DNA of 29,224 nucleotides from an uncultured Eubacteriales bacterium (GTDB lineage Bacteria > Bacillota > Clostridia > TANB77 > CAG-508), in contig CAJKVH010000013.1 in assembly GCA_905203305.1 (NCBI GenBank), positions 1-29,224 of the forward strand, read 5' to 3'. Below, piece after piece: positions 1 through 8,574 of the stretch (positions within the stretch are counted from its first letter, which is position 1; each line of letters begins with the position of its first letter). The translations under genes were made by a program, and so were the position numbers. Below the pieces are notes generated by a model. The model worked only from the letters and a program-made list of their open reading frames with translations, had not been told where the DNA came from and ran no database searches.

Positions 1-88
1 GATAAATATTTTAAATCTTTTCATAGTTTAATAGTATTATAATATATAGAAAAAAGAACATTTTTTGCTAGAAAAAATAGCGAAATAT

Positions 89-178
89 AAAAAACGTGAA
101 AGTTACAACTAAATCATCTATCAAAAATGTGAAACTTTACACTAAATGATGTGTCAAAAACGTGAAAGTTAATTGACT
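89..178. repeat. Three imperfect 33-bp tandem repeats
   Basis: The core ACGTGAAAGTTA (variant ATGTGAAACTTT) starts near 94, 127 and 160, an exact 33-bp period. The stretches between cores are also alike (ACTAAATCATCTATC and ACTAAATGATGTGTC). The third copy ends at the -35 box of the promoter for the gene at 236. The array could be a regulator binding array or a remnant repeat; no function can be assigned from sequence alone. Confidence 0.7.
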
Positions 179-212
179 TTTGATGCGAAAAATAGTATCC
201 TACATATAGGAT
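173..212 (+). promoter_or_regulatory. Promoter and inverted repeat upstream of HD-domain gene
   Basis: TTGACT (173-178) is separated by 17 nt from TATCCT (196-201), a plausible vegetative promoter. A perfect inverted repeat, ATCCTA-CATA-TAGGAT (197-212), overlaps the -10 box and the expected transcription start. It could be an operator. The ribosome binding site AGAAGGAG follows before the ATG at 236. Confidence 0.5.
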
Positions 213-235
213 GAAAAAAATTAGAAGGAGCTTTT

Positions 236-913
236 ATGTTAGAAAATTTGGAAAAGAAAATTAGCAAAGAAGAAATAATAAATATAGTAAAAAAATATGT
301 TAAAGAGAAATGCTATAATGAGCCAACAGGCCATGATTGGCTTCATATTCAAAGAGTTTACAAAAATGCAATGTTAATTAATAAAAAAGAAAATGCAAAT
401 GAATTTATAATAACACTAATTGTTTTAATGCATGACTTATATGATCATAAATTTTATAATGGAAATATAGAGAAAAAAATAGAAGATACATTAAAAGAAT
501 TGCATGTATATAATTATATTTCTAAAAATGATATTGAAAATATAATATATAGTTGTGCAAATTTGGGATTTTGTGCTAATATTGTTGGACAAAAGGAACT
601 TTCAAAAGAGGGAAAAGTAGCACAAGATGCAGATAGATTAGATGCTCTTGGTGCAATTGGAATTGCAAGAACATTTGCTTATGGAGGAAAAGAAGGAAAA
701 CTTATATATGATCCAGATAACAATGATTTGGTAAATGAAGAGGAGTATAAGAAAAAAGGCTCTAAGACGTCAATTAGTCATTTTTATGATAAATTATTAA
801 AGGTAAAATATTTGATGAATACTGATACTGCAAAAATAATAGCGCAGGAAAGACATCAATACTTAGAGAATTTTTTACAAGAGTTTTTTGATGAATGGAA
901 TGGTAAAAAGTAA
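236..913 (+). CDS. HD-domain phosphohydrolase (YedJ/YpgQ-like)
   Basis: This 225-aa soluble protein carries a metal-binding HD domain. His33 and His37 lie in GHDWLHIQRV, the HD pair is at about 66-67 (LMHDLYDH), and the later Asp lies in QDADRLDALG near 130-137. This spacing is typical of YedJ/YpgQ-type HD phosphohydrolases, which in characterised relatives act on nucleotides or phosphorylated metabolites. The substrate cannot be told from sequence. An AGAAGGAG ribosome binding site supports the ATG at 236. The gene stands alone behind its own promoter and 33-bp repeats and ends in a terminator shared with the convergent regulator gene. Confidence 0.85.
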   Translation: MLENLEKKISKEEIINIVKKYVKEKCYNEPTGHDWLHIQRVYKNAMLINKKENANEFIITLIVLMHDLYDHKFYNGNIEKKIEDTLKELHVYNYISKNDIENIIYSCANLGFCANIVGQKELSKEGKVAQDADRLDALGAIGIARTFAYGGKEGKLIYDPDNNDLVNEEEYKKKGSKTSISHFYDKLLKVKYLMNTDTAKIIAQERHQYLENFLQEFFDEWNGKK

Positions 914-945
914 TTTCTTTTTATAGAGTAAATTATACAAAATTA

Positions 946-984
946 TAAAAAAATATAGTTAGAACAGATTTTCTAACTATATTT
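946..984. terminator. Bidirectional terminator
   Basis: Arms AAATATAGTTAGAA (951-964) and TTCTAACTATATTT (971-984) form a 14-bp stem flanked by A and T runs. It lies between the convergent genes ending at 913 and 985 and can serve both strands. Confidence 0.75.
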
Positions 985-1173
985 TTAGCTTTTAATATAT
1001 TTTAAAATTTCTTCATCTGGAATGTTTAAAACTTTTATTATCTTTTTTATTGTTTCAATCTTAGTCTTATTTTCATCTTTTTCGATTCTTTGAAGTTGTC
1101 TAGGACTAATATTAATTATTTCAGCTAGTTCTTCTTGAGTATAATTATTTTTGATTCTGTATTCTTTTATCAT
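985..1173 (-). CDS. Small XRE-family transcriptional regulator
   Basis: This 62-aa protein is essentially one Cro/C1-type helix-turn-helix: YRIKNNYTQEELAEIINIS, then the recognition helix SPRQLQRIEKDENK, then helices 4-5. There is no extra sensor domain, so it probably acts as a minimal dimeric DNA-binding repressor. It is transcribed divergently from the surface-protein gene at 1332. The 158 bp between them holds three perfect 13-bp palindromes, one beside its own start and two on the divergent promoter, suggesting autoregulation and control of the neighbour. That regulatory role is inferred. Confidence 0.85.
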   Translation of the reverse strand: MIKEYRIKNNYTQEELAEIINISPRQLQRIEKDENKTKIETIKKIIKVLNIPDEEILKYIKS

Positions 1174-1195
1174 ATTTTATCACCTACGACAATTA

Positions 1196-1305
1196 TGTCA
1201 TAGTGACAAAATAAAAAACACGGTATGAAATGTCATTTTTTGTGATGAAAAATATTGACATTAAATGTCTGGTTTGATAATATAAAACTGACGACATTAT
1301 ATGTC
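1196..1305. promoter_or_regulatory. Three 13-bp palindromic operators on a divergent promoter
   Basis: TGTCA-TAG-TGACA (1196-1208), GACAT-TAA-ATGTC (1257-1269) and GACAT-TAT-ATGTC (1293-1305) are perfect inverted repeats; the last two are 36 bp apart. A near-ideal promoter, TTGACA (1255-1260), 17 nt, TAATAT (1278-1283), is overlapped at its -35 by the second palindrome, and the expected start point falls beside the third. This is what operators for the adjacent XRE repressor would look like. Confidence 0.7.
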
Positions 1306-1331
1306 TAATGTATAAGGGAGGAAGAAAAAAT

Positions 1332-2480
1332 ATGAAAAGAGACAAAGGAATAACTTTAATTGCTTTAGTAGTAACAATAATTGTTTTACTAATACTAGCA
1401 GGAATAAGCATAAGTATGCTTACAGGACAAAATGGAATATTAAGAAGAGTTTCAGAAGCGAAAGATAAAACATCAATTGCTAGTCAAGAGGAACAAAGTA
1501 TATTGAACGATTATGAAGAACAAATAGCCGACTATGCAGGGATAAATTGGGATTTAGCAAAAGCGAATGCAAAGGCTCCAAAAGAGCAAAAAGAGGAAAG
1601 AAATAATGGAGTAATAGGAATTGGAACAGATGGTAAACCAGTTAATATGGATTTATGGGAATATACATTAATGGATGTAGGAAGTTATGTTTTAAATGAT
1701 GATCAATATACTATACAAGATAGTAAAGACTCCAGTATAGAAAGAAGTAGTGGATATTTAGGAACAATAAAAGATAATGGACAAATAGAAGGAACAATTC
1801 CTCAATATATAAGTGTGGATAATGGAAAAACTTATGTTCAAGTAATAAGTCTGAGAGATACATTTAGAAAAATAGAAGAACTGCAAGAGATGCCACAAAT
1901 ACCATATACAATAGTAAATTTATCATCTTCATTTGAAGGCTGTAAAAAACTAAATAAATTAACAATATTGCCATATGGAATATCTAAAATGGATTATACA
2001 TTTTGTGATTCTGGAATAACTAAGGTGTGTAATATTCCAAATAGCGTAGAAACATTAAATGGAACTTTCTCATATTGTAGTAACTTGGAAGATGGAAGAG
2101 TCAACATTCCTGAAAATGTCGTTTCGATGAATAGTATATTTTCAAATTGTAAAGAACTAACAAATGTAGGAAACATAAACAGTCAAAAAGTTATTAACAT
2201 GAAAATGGCATATTACAATTGCGAGAAATTAGAAAATATTCCCGAAATTATTCCTACATCTGTAGATGATTTAACACAATGTTTTCAAGGCTGTAAGAAT
2301 CTTAGAGGATATGCAACTATTTTGTGCAATCCTACAAAATGTGCAAATGCATTTATGAATGTAGCAATTAACGAAAAGTCCAAGCTAGTTATAAGAATTA
2401 AAAGTGAAGAAGTAAAAGAAAAGATGGCTTCTACGCACAAGTGGTCAAAAGATAGTAAAATTGAATATCAAACCATATAA
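1332..2480 (+). CDS. Prepilin-like leader, leucine-rich-repeat surface protein
   Basis: The start is taken at 1332 because GGGAGG (1316-1321) sits about 10 nt upstream; an upstream in-frame ATG at 1308 precedes that site. The 382-aa product begins with MKRDKG followed by ITLIALVVTI and about 20 hydrophobic residues. This resembles a type IV prepilin cleavage site (G|FTLIE) with the usual Glu5 replaced by Ala. After a charged linker comes a region of spaced LxxxxF-x-x-C motifs such as GTFSYCSNLE, SIFSNCKELT and QCFQGCKNLR. These look like BspA-type leucine-rich repeats, common on gut-bacterial surface proteins. It is probably membrane anchored with an extracellular repeat domain. Adhesion is a guess. 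Confidence 0.7.
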   Translation: MKRDKGITLIALVVTIIVLLILAGISISMLTGQNGILRRVSEAKDKTSIASQEEQSILNDYEEQIADYAGINWDLAKANAKAPKEQKEERNNGVIGIGTDGKPVNMDLWEYTLMDVGSYVLNDDQYTIQDSKDSSIERSSGYLGTIKDNGQIEGTIPQYISVDNGKTYVQVISLRDTFRKIEELQEMPQIPYTIVNLSSSFEGCKKLNKLTILPYGISKMDYTFCDSGITKVCNIPNSVETLNGTFSYCSNLEDGRVNIPENVVSMNSIFSNCKELTNVGNINSQKVINMKMAYYNCEKLENIPEIIPTSVDDLTQCFQGCKNLRGYATILCNPTKCANAFMNVAINEKSKLVIRIKSEEVKEKMASTHKWSKDSKIEYQTI

Positions 2481-2530
2481 TAGAAAATATATTTATTTCA
2501 GATAATAAAAAATTAGAATAAAATCATACT

Positions 2531-2576
2531 GGTCCCTTCTTATTAAACTTTTTGTCTAATAAGAGGGACTGTTTTA
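2531..2576. terminator. Bidirectional terminator
   Basis: GTCCCTTCTTATTA (2532-2545) pairs with TAATAAGAGGGAC (2557-2569) with one bulged base. T-rich loop and tail lie on one side and A-rich sequence on the other. It lies between convergent genes. Confidence 0.8.
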
Positions 2577-2579
2577 CAT

Positions 2580-3434
2580 CTAATGCTTTTTAATATTCTG
2601 AATTTTAATGTCTATATCCAAACAAACAACAATTCGCTCTTCAAAAATAGCCTTCAAAGTATCAATAAACTCATCTTCATCATTTAAATCAAACAAATGA
2701 ACAAAGATCTTCTTAGGAAGCAAATTCAAAAGAGTATTTAAAATCATATCAGAAGAGGAAAAGCTAATATCAGACAAATACTTAGCATTTAAAAGATTAA
2801 TACTAGTATCAATAATATTTTTATCTTTATCAAGAAGTAAAGACGAATCATCTTTTCTATAAATCAAATGAACAACATCAGAATTGTAGCCTTCTTGGCG
2901 AATATAAACTTTAAGTAAAGAAACAAATTCTGCATACTCTTTTTCAACCAAGTATTGATTAACAGCATTATCAATACTATTTTCTAATTGGGAAATATAT
3001 TCTTTTAATCTAAAGGTTATAAATCCTTTCAAATAAAGCTTACAATAATAATTTGAGCTACTAATATAATTATAAAAAGTATCAAACAAAGTATTTTCTT
3101 TTGTTTCAAAAAAGTCTATATTATCTAAACAATTAGATTGATATTTATCCAAAACAGAAATTCGCTCTAATTTATCAAAATAAAAATATTCATTTTTCAA
3201 AATATTTTGTAGAATATTATTTTCATAAATATCCAAAACTAAAAACGACAAAATATTAGACATAGTTTTAACAAATAAATCTATATTATCTCCTTTATAA
3301 TGTATAAAAATATTGTTATAAACATTGAATTTATGGCACGAAAAATAAACATTATCTAGTTCAATTTTTTCAAAATTACTTAGTAGATAATTTATTACTT
3401 TTTTATTATTGGTTTTAATACATAAAGATTTCAT
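2580..3434 (-). CDS. ytxC: YtxC-like sporulation protein
   Basis: This 284-aa protein resembles the YtxC family of putative sporulation proteins. The recognisable part is the middle block GFITFRLKEYI...LE...D.AV.QYLVEKEYAEFVSLLKVYI (about residues 138-185). There is no signal peptide or clear membrane segment. AAAGGAG precedes the ATG at 3434. Family members occur in endospore formers, but their biochemical role is unknown, so the call rests on family resemblance. It is transcribed away from recJ and converges on the surface-protein gene. Confidence 0.7.
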   Translation of the reverse strand: MKSLCIKTNNKKVINYLLSNFEKIELDNVYFSCHKFNVYNNIFIHYKGDNIDLFVKTMSNILSFLVLDIYENNILQNILKNEYFYFDKLERISVLDKYQSNCLDNIDFFETKENTLFDTFYNYISSSNYYCKLYLKGFITFRLKEYISQLENSIDNAVNQYLVEKEYAEFVSLLKVYIRQEGYNSDVVHLIYRKDDSSLLLDKDKNIIDTSINLLNAKYLSDISFSSSDMILNTLLNLLPKKIFVHLFDLNDEDEFIDTLKAIFEERIVVCLDIDIKIQNIKKH

Positions 3435-3524
3435 TTGGAAAGCTCCTTTCTTTTAACATAATTATTATCTACTAAAAACATCTAAGATATACCTTATATT
3501 ATGCAAAGACTTTAAATAGGTGTA

Positions 3525-3553
3525 TTGATATTTTTTTTTTGATGTAGTAAAAT
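3525..3553 (+). promoter_or_regulatory. Promoter of recJ operon
   Basis: TTGATA (3525-3530), a 17-nt spacer beginning with ten T, and TAAAAT (3548-3553). This is a good vegetative promoter about 37 nt before the recJ start. Confidence 0.6.
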
Positions 3554-3589
3554 GTGAACCAAAGATATATAATTACGAAAGGAAAAACA

Positions 3590-5285
3590 ATGAGAAAAAA
3601 ATGGAAATACTATGAAAATGATAATAAAGAAGAAGCAATAAAATTAGAAGAAAAATTTAATGTAAACAAGTTGCTTGCAATGATAATGGCAAATAGAGGA
3701 ATAACTGAAAAAAATGCAGAAATATTTTTAAATCCAAATAGGCATGATTTTCATGATCCGTTTAATATGCCAGATATGGAAGATGCGGTAAATAGGATAG
3801 TAAAAGCAATAGAAAATAATGAAAAAACAATTATATTTGGAGATTATGATGTAGATGGAATAACAAGTACAACTGTATTAAAAAGCTTTTTAAAAGATAG
3901 AGGTTTAGATGTTGGAAATTATATTCCAAATAGACTAAAAGAAGGATATGGTTTAAATAAAGATGCAATCGAAAAAATTGCAAAAGATGGATATACTTTA
4001 ATGATAACAGTAGATTGTGGAATTACAGGAAATGAAGAAATTGAACTTGCAAAAAGCCTAGGAATTGAAACAATAGTTACAGATCATCATGAACCAGCAG
4101 AAGAACTACCAAATGCAATTGCAGTAGTAGATTGTAAAAGAAAAGATAATAAGTATCCATTTAGAGAACTTGCAGGTGTAGGAGTAGCTTTTAAACTAAC
4201 ACAAGCTATTAGTATAAAATTAGGTTTAGATGAAAAAGAATATTTAAAATATTTAGATATTGTATCAATAGGAACAATTTCGGATATAGTACCATTGGTA
4301 GACGAAAATAGGGTTATAACAAAGCTAGGTTTAAAACTTGTAAGGTGCACAAAAAATATTGGCTTAAAAGCGATTTTAAACGAAATACGGATATAGTAAA
4401 ATTGACTCTACTGCAATATCATTTGGAGTAGCACCAAGAATAAATGCTTGTGGGAGAATGGGACATAGTTATAAAGCATTAGATTTACTACTCGAAGAAG
4501 ATTATAATAAGGCTCTTGAAATTGCAAGTGAAATAAAGGAATTTAATAATCAAAGACAAGCAGAAGAAAAACATATATTTGAAGAAGCAAATGAACAAAT
4601 AAAAGAAAAACATTTAGAAAAAGAAGATAGTATAATACTTGGAGGAAATTCATGGCATAGTGGTGTTATTGGAATTGTAGCATCAAAAATAACAGAAATG
4701 TATTTTAGACCATCAATTCTTATTTGCTTTGAGGATAATGAAAATATAGGAAAAGGATCAGGAAGAAGTATACCGGGTTTTGATTTACATGATGCTTTAA
4801 TGAAATGTAAAGATGATTTAGCAGGCTTTGGCGGACATAGCATGGCCGTTGGAGTAAGTGTAGATAAAAACAATTTTGAAAAATTCATACAAGAGTTCTT
4901 AAAAATTGCAAAAGAAGCGGATATATCAAGCCTAGTTCCAATGCTAAACATAGATGCTGAATTAAATATAGATGAAATAACAAAAAATATGATAGAAAGT
5001 TTATCAGAGTTAGAACCTTTTGGAGAGGCAAACCCAATGCCAGTATTTGCGTTTAAAAGGCTAAAAATTGCATCTATTAGAAGTTTAACAGATGGAAAAC
5101 ACTTAAAATTAGGATTAAAGAGTAATAATACATATGTAAATGCAATAGGATTTAATTTAGGACATTTTGCATCAGAATTTAAAATTGGAGACAAAATAGA
5201 TGTGGCAGGAAACTTGGAAATTAATTCATTTAATGGTGTAGAAAGCATCCAAATTAATTTAAAAGATATAATGAAATCAGTATAA
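3590..5285 (+). CDS. recJ: Single-stranded-DNA exonuclease RecJ, read through a CGG-A +1 frameshift
   Basis: RecJ degrades single-stranded DNA 5' to 3' in recombination and mismatch repair. The DHH phosphoesterase motifs are GDYDVDG (84-90) and DHH (165-167); the DHHA1 motif GGHSMAVG starts at about 414. The start at 3590 follows GAAAGGA. The frame opened at 3590 runs to the in-frame CGG at 4388 and would stop two codons later (CGG ATA TAG). Reading C then GGA (4389-4391) continues as GYSKIDSTAISFGVAPRINA, the conserved PRINA block of RecJ, and runs to 5285. The joined product is 564 aa, a normal length with all motifs intact. The second part has no ribosome binding site of its own. I treat this as one functional gene; a recent frameshift mutation is the alternative. 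Confidence 0.85.
4388..4391 (+). other. CGGA +1 frameshift site 1 (recJ)
   Basis: Frame-0 codons are GAA ATA CGG ATA TAG. Dropping C4388 gives GAA ATA GGA TAT AGT, restoring RecJ. The predicted residue at the site is Gly267. Confidence 0.85.
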
Positions 5286-5300
5286 TTAAAGGAGGATTAT

Positions 5301-7511
5301 ATGACAGAAAATAAAAAAGATGAAATAACAATTTATGACGTAATATCAAAGAAAAAAGAAGTAACAAGAAAAGCAGATACAAAGCTTATAATGAAAGCAT
5401 ATAATTTAGCAGCAGAAAAACATAAAGATCAAAAAAGAGGATCAGGTGAACCTTATATAATCCACCCTTTAAATGTTGCATATATTTTAGCAGAAATAGG
5501 ACTAGATGATAATACAATTGCGGCAGCACTTCTTCATGATGTTGTAGAAGATACAGATATAACTCAAAAAGATTTGACAGATATGTTTGGAAGTGAAATT
5601 TCAGAAATGGTTGCAGGAGTTACAAAGTTAAGTACAATTCAATTTGCAACTGTAGAAGAAAAACAAGTAGAAAATTATAGAAGAATGTTTCTTGCAATGG
5701 GAAAAGACATAAGAGTTATACTAATAAAACTTGCAGATAGACTTCATAATATGAGAACTTTAAAGTATTTAAAAAGAGATAGACAGATTGCAAATGCAAA
5801 AGAAACATTAGAGCTTTATGCACCACTTGCAAATAGATTAGGTTTATATGCAATAAAAGCAGAACTAGAAGATCTAGGATTTAAATATATGTATCCAGAA
5901 AAATACTATGATTTAGTTGAAAGTATAAATAAGAAAAAAGACGAGAGACTAAAGTTTATAGAAAAAATAATGGATGATATAAGAGTACAATTAAAAAAAC
6001 ATAGAATAGATGCAGAAGTTACTGGAAGAGCTAAACATTTGTATTCAATATATAGAAAAATGATGAGAGACAATTCTACAATAGATCAAATATATGATTT
6101 ATTTGCTATGAGAATAATTGTAAATTCTGTTAAAGACTGTTATGCAGCATTAGGTGTTGTACATGAAATGTATAGCCCAATGCCAGGCAGATTTAAAGAT
6201 TATATAGCAGTTCCAAAACCTAATATGTATCAATCAATTCATACAACATTACTTGGAGAAAAAGGAACACCTTTTGAAGTTCAAATTCGTACATGGGATA
6301 TGCATAGAGTAGCAGAGTTTGGTATTGCTGCACACTGGGCATATAAAGAAGCAAACTTTTTAGGTAGAGGAAAGAAAAATGTAGTTGTAACAGAAGATAA
6401 ACTTTCATGGCTTAGAGAAACATTAGAGTGGCAACAAGAACTTCAAGATCCAGAACAATTTTTGGATAACCTAAAAAGAGAATTATTTGAAGATGAAGTA
6501 TATGTGTTTACTCCAAAAGGATTAATTAAAGTTTTACCAAAAGGATCTACACCAATAGATTTTGCGTATTATATTCATGCTGAAATTGGAAACCATATGA
6601 CAGGATGTAAAATAAATAGTAAGATTATGCCTATAATTACTCCATTAAAAAGCGGAGATATTGTAGAAATATTAACATCTGATAATTCAAAAGGTCCAAG
6701 TATGGATTGGTTAAAGTTTATTAAAAGTACCCAAGCAAGAACAAAAATAAATAGTTGGTTTAAAAAAGAGAAAAAGGCAGAGAATATTGAAAAGGGAAAA
6801 ACAGCTATTGATAAAGAGTTAAAAAGGTTAGGTTTATCTCATGACAAATTATTTAAAACTGATTATATAAATCCTATGCTTAATAGATATAAATATAAAG
6901 ATATAGAAGAAATGTATGCCGCTGTCGGATTTGGTGCTAATTCTGCAACTAAGGTTATAGCACGTATGCTTATAGAATATAGAAAAGACCATAAAGAGGA
7001 AGAAATAGAAGAAAAACTAGAAGAGTTATCTAAAACAAAGTCTGAAAGAAAAATAAAACCATCAAGTAATGGTATTGTTGTAAAAGGAATAGATAATTGT
7101 TTAGTAAAACTTTCAAAGTGTTGTAATCCACTTCCAGGTGATGAAATTATAGGATATATTACAAAAGGAAGAGGAGTTTCAATTCACAGAAAAGACTGTG
7201 TTAATGTAAAAGATTTATTAAAAGAAGAAAATAGAATTATTGATGTTTCATGGGTAGAAGAAAAACAAGCTTCTTATAATGTTGATATAGAAATTTCAGC
7301 AAATGATAGAAGCGGATTATTAGCAGATATAACAAAAGCTCTTACAAGTGCTAAAGCAAATATTGTTGGAATAAATGCAAGAGCTGGAAAGGATAGAATT
7401 GCTATAATAGAACTTACAGTTGAAACAAAAAATATAGACGAACTTAATTCGATTTTAAAGGCACTACGTAAAGTGGATAGTGTTTATGAGGTAACAAGAA
7501 AGAAGGTTTAA
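5301..7511 (+). CDS. relA: Bifunctional RelA/SpoT-type (p)ppGpp synthetase/hydrolase
   Basis: This 736-aa long RSH enzyme makes and degrades the alarmone (p)ppGpp. The HD hydrolase domain is at about 40-190, with H55, HD79-80 and KLADRLHNMRT at 143-153. The synthetase domain is at about 230-350, with TGRAKHLYSIYRKM (241-254) and PKPNMYQSIHTT. A TGS domain lies near 395-455 (VYVFTPKG, STPIDFAYYIH), then a helical/zinc-finger-type region containing KCCNPLPGD, and a C-terminal ACT domain from about 660. Hydrolase residues look intact, so it is probably bifunctional as in other Firmicutes. It starts 15 nt after recJ with an AAAGGAGG site and is probably cotranscribed with it. It contains no in-frame CGG. 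Confidence 0.95.
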   Translation: MTENKKDEITIYDVISKKKEVTRKADTKLIMKAYNLAAEKHKDQKRGSGEPYIIHPLNVAYILAEIGLDDNTIAAALLHDVVEDTDITQKDLTDMFGSEISEMVAGVTKLSTIQFATVEEKQVENYRRMFLAMGKDIRVILIKLADRLHNMRTLKYLKRDRQIANAKETLELYAPLANRLGLYAIKAELEDLGFKYMYPEKYYDLVESINKKKDERLKFIEKIMDDIRVQLKKHRIDAEVTGRAKHLYSIYRKMMRDNSTIDQIYDLFAMRIIVNSVKDCYAALGVVHEMYSPMPGRFKDYIAVPKPNMYQSIHTTLLGEKGTPFEVQIRTWDMHRVAEFGIAAHWAYKEANFLGRGKKNVVVTEDKLSWLRETLEWQQELQDPEQFLDNLKRELFEDEVYVFTPKGLIKVLPKGSTPIDFAYYIHAEIGNHMTGCKINSKIMPIITPLKSGDIVEILTSDNSKGPSMDWLKFIKSTQARTKINSWFKKEKKAENIEKGKTAIDKELKRLGLSHDKLFKTDYINPMLNRYKYKDIEEMYAAVGFGANSATKVIARMLIEYRKDHKEEEIEEKLEELSKTKSERKIKPSSNGIVVKGIDNCLVKLSKCCNPLPGDEIIGYITKGRGVSIHRKDCVNVKDLLKEENRIIDVSWVEEKQASYNVDIEISANDRSGLLADITKALTSAKANIVGINARAGKDRIAIIELTVETKNIDELNSILKALRKVDSVYEVTRKKV

Positions 7512-7516
7512 AATTA

Positions 7517-8167
7517 ATGATACTAAAGAGATTGAGAATATCAACGTGGATTGGCGATACCACTAATTGTTATATAGTATTTGATCAAGAAACAAATGAA
7601 ACTATGGTTGTTGATCCAGCAGGTGATGTGGATAAAATTATAGAGATGATAAATATATTGCATGGAAGATTAAAGTATATATTTTTAACACATTGTCATG
7701 GAGACCATATAGCAGGTGTAACTGAATTAAAAGAAAAAATGGGAGGAAAAGTTTTAATTCATAGAGATGATTCTGAGGGATTAAATGATAAAAAAATAAA
7801 TCTTACGGAATTTATGGATGGATTACCAGAAATAGAAATTGATGCAGATTCTAGATTAGATGATGGAGATTTAATTCATTTAGGAAATCTTGAGTTTAAA
7901 GTTATTCATACACCAGGTCATACTAAAGGAGGATGCTCATTATATTTAGAAAGTGAAAAATTACTTTTTTCTGGAGATACTTTGTTTAGAGGCACATGGG
8001 GAAGAACAGACCTGCCAACATCTGATTTTAATGAAATTATGGATTCTATTGTAAATAAATTATTGGTTTTGCCAGAAGATGTTATTGTTTATCCAGGTCA
8101 TGGAAAATCAACTATGATTGGAAACGAAAAACCAATATACTTAGAATTAAAACCAAGAAAAATCTAA
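7517..8167 (+). CDS. MBL-fold metallo-hydrolase (glyoxalase II-like)
   Basis: This 216-aa protein has the metallo-beta-lactamase fold. The signature THCHGDH is at about 56-62, followed by HTPGHTKG, FSGDTLF and the late His in YPGHGKST. These supply both zinc sites. It resembles YqgX-type hydrolases, which are related to hydroxyacylglutathione hydrolase; the true thioester or other substrate is unknown. The ATG is 6 nt after the relA stop, so the two are very likely cotranscribed or coupled. The same pairing of relA with an MBL hydrolase is common in Firmicutes. Its ribosome binding site (GAAGG) is weak and lies inside the end of relA. Confidence 0.85.
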   Translation: MILKRLRISTWIGDTTNCYIVFDQETNETMVVDPAGDVDKIIEMINILHGRLKYIFLTHCHGDHIAGVTELKEKMGGKVLIHRDDSEGLNDKKINLTEFMDGLPEIEIDADSRLDDGDLIHLGNLEFKVIHTPGHTKGGCSLYLESEKLLFSGDTLFRGTWGRTDLPTSDFNEIMDSIVNKLLVLPEDVIVYPGHGKSTMIGNEKPIYLELKPRKI

Positions 8168-8228
8168 TAAAATAGAGATATATAATTAAAAATGGAAAAA
8201 ATTACCATATACTTAATAATAATTACAT

Positions 8229-8257
8229 TTGACTACTGGAAAAAAATGGAATATTAT
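8229..8257 (+). promoter_or_regulatory. Promoter of the small gene at 8327
   Basis: TTGACT (8229-8234), 17 nt, TATTAT (8252-8257). The transcript would start near 8264, giving a leader of about 60 nt that contains an imperfect hairpin (GATAACTT / AAGGTTATC, about 8280-8302). Confidence 0.5.
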
Positions 8258-8326
8258 ATTTAGCATGTAACTTGCAAAAGATAACTTAATTCTAAGGTTA
8301 TCGGTTTTAACAGAAGGGAGAAACAT

Positions 8327-8431
8327 ATGCAGAAAGAAAAGAAACATGTTAAAGAAACTAGTAAACCAAGAAATGATATGAAAAACAGTGCCTGCCACAC
8401 AGGCAGAGCGGATTTTTATCCGTTTAATTAG
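8327..8431 (+). CDS. Small protein of 34 aa, unknown
   Basis: A complete promoter-leader-terminator unit encloses this 34-codon frame. GAAGGGAG (8313-8320) is well spaced before the ATG at 8327. The product is highly basic at the N-terminus (MQKEKKHVKETSKPR) and ends ACHTGRADFYPFN. I do not recognise it. Its 3' half also holds two adjacent hairpins in the DNA (GCCTG/CAGGC and CGGAT/ATCCG, about 8389-8423), so the transcript could instead be, or also be, a structured small RNA. The CGG inside it is out of frame (GCG GAT), so no frameshift is implied. Confidence 0.45.
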   Translation: MQKEKKHVKETSKPRNDMKNSACHTGRADFYPFN

Positions 8432-8492
8432 GCTTTCTTAGATGAATATTTTAGAAATTGGGAAGAAAGAAAGTCAACAAATTAATTTTAAG

Positions 8493-8526
8493 GGCGAATA
8501 TACAATATAAGTATATTCGCCTTTTT
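8493..8526 (+). terminator. Rho-independent terminator
   Basis: GGCGAATATAC (8493-8503) pairs perfectly with GTATATTCGCC (8511-8521), followed by TTTTT. It ends the small-gene transcript and isolates spoIIP from upstream transcription. Confidence 0.85.
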
Positions 8527-8574
8527 GCATAAATTTGTTTTTATGGAATATATATCTATTTAGGGAGAAGATAT

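Noticed and set aside
4550..5248. 232-aa minus-strand open frame
   Set aside because: It lies wholly inside recJ on the opposite strand, with no ribosome binding site or recognisable domain.
8168..8492. Known structural RNA such as 6S, tmRNA or SRP RNA
   Set aside because: No diagnostic core of these RNAs was recognised; only local hairpins are seen.
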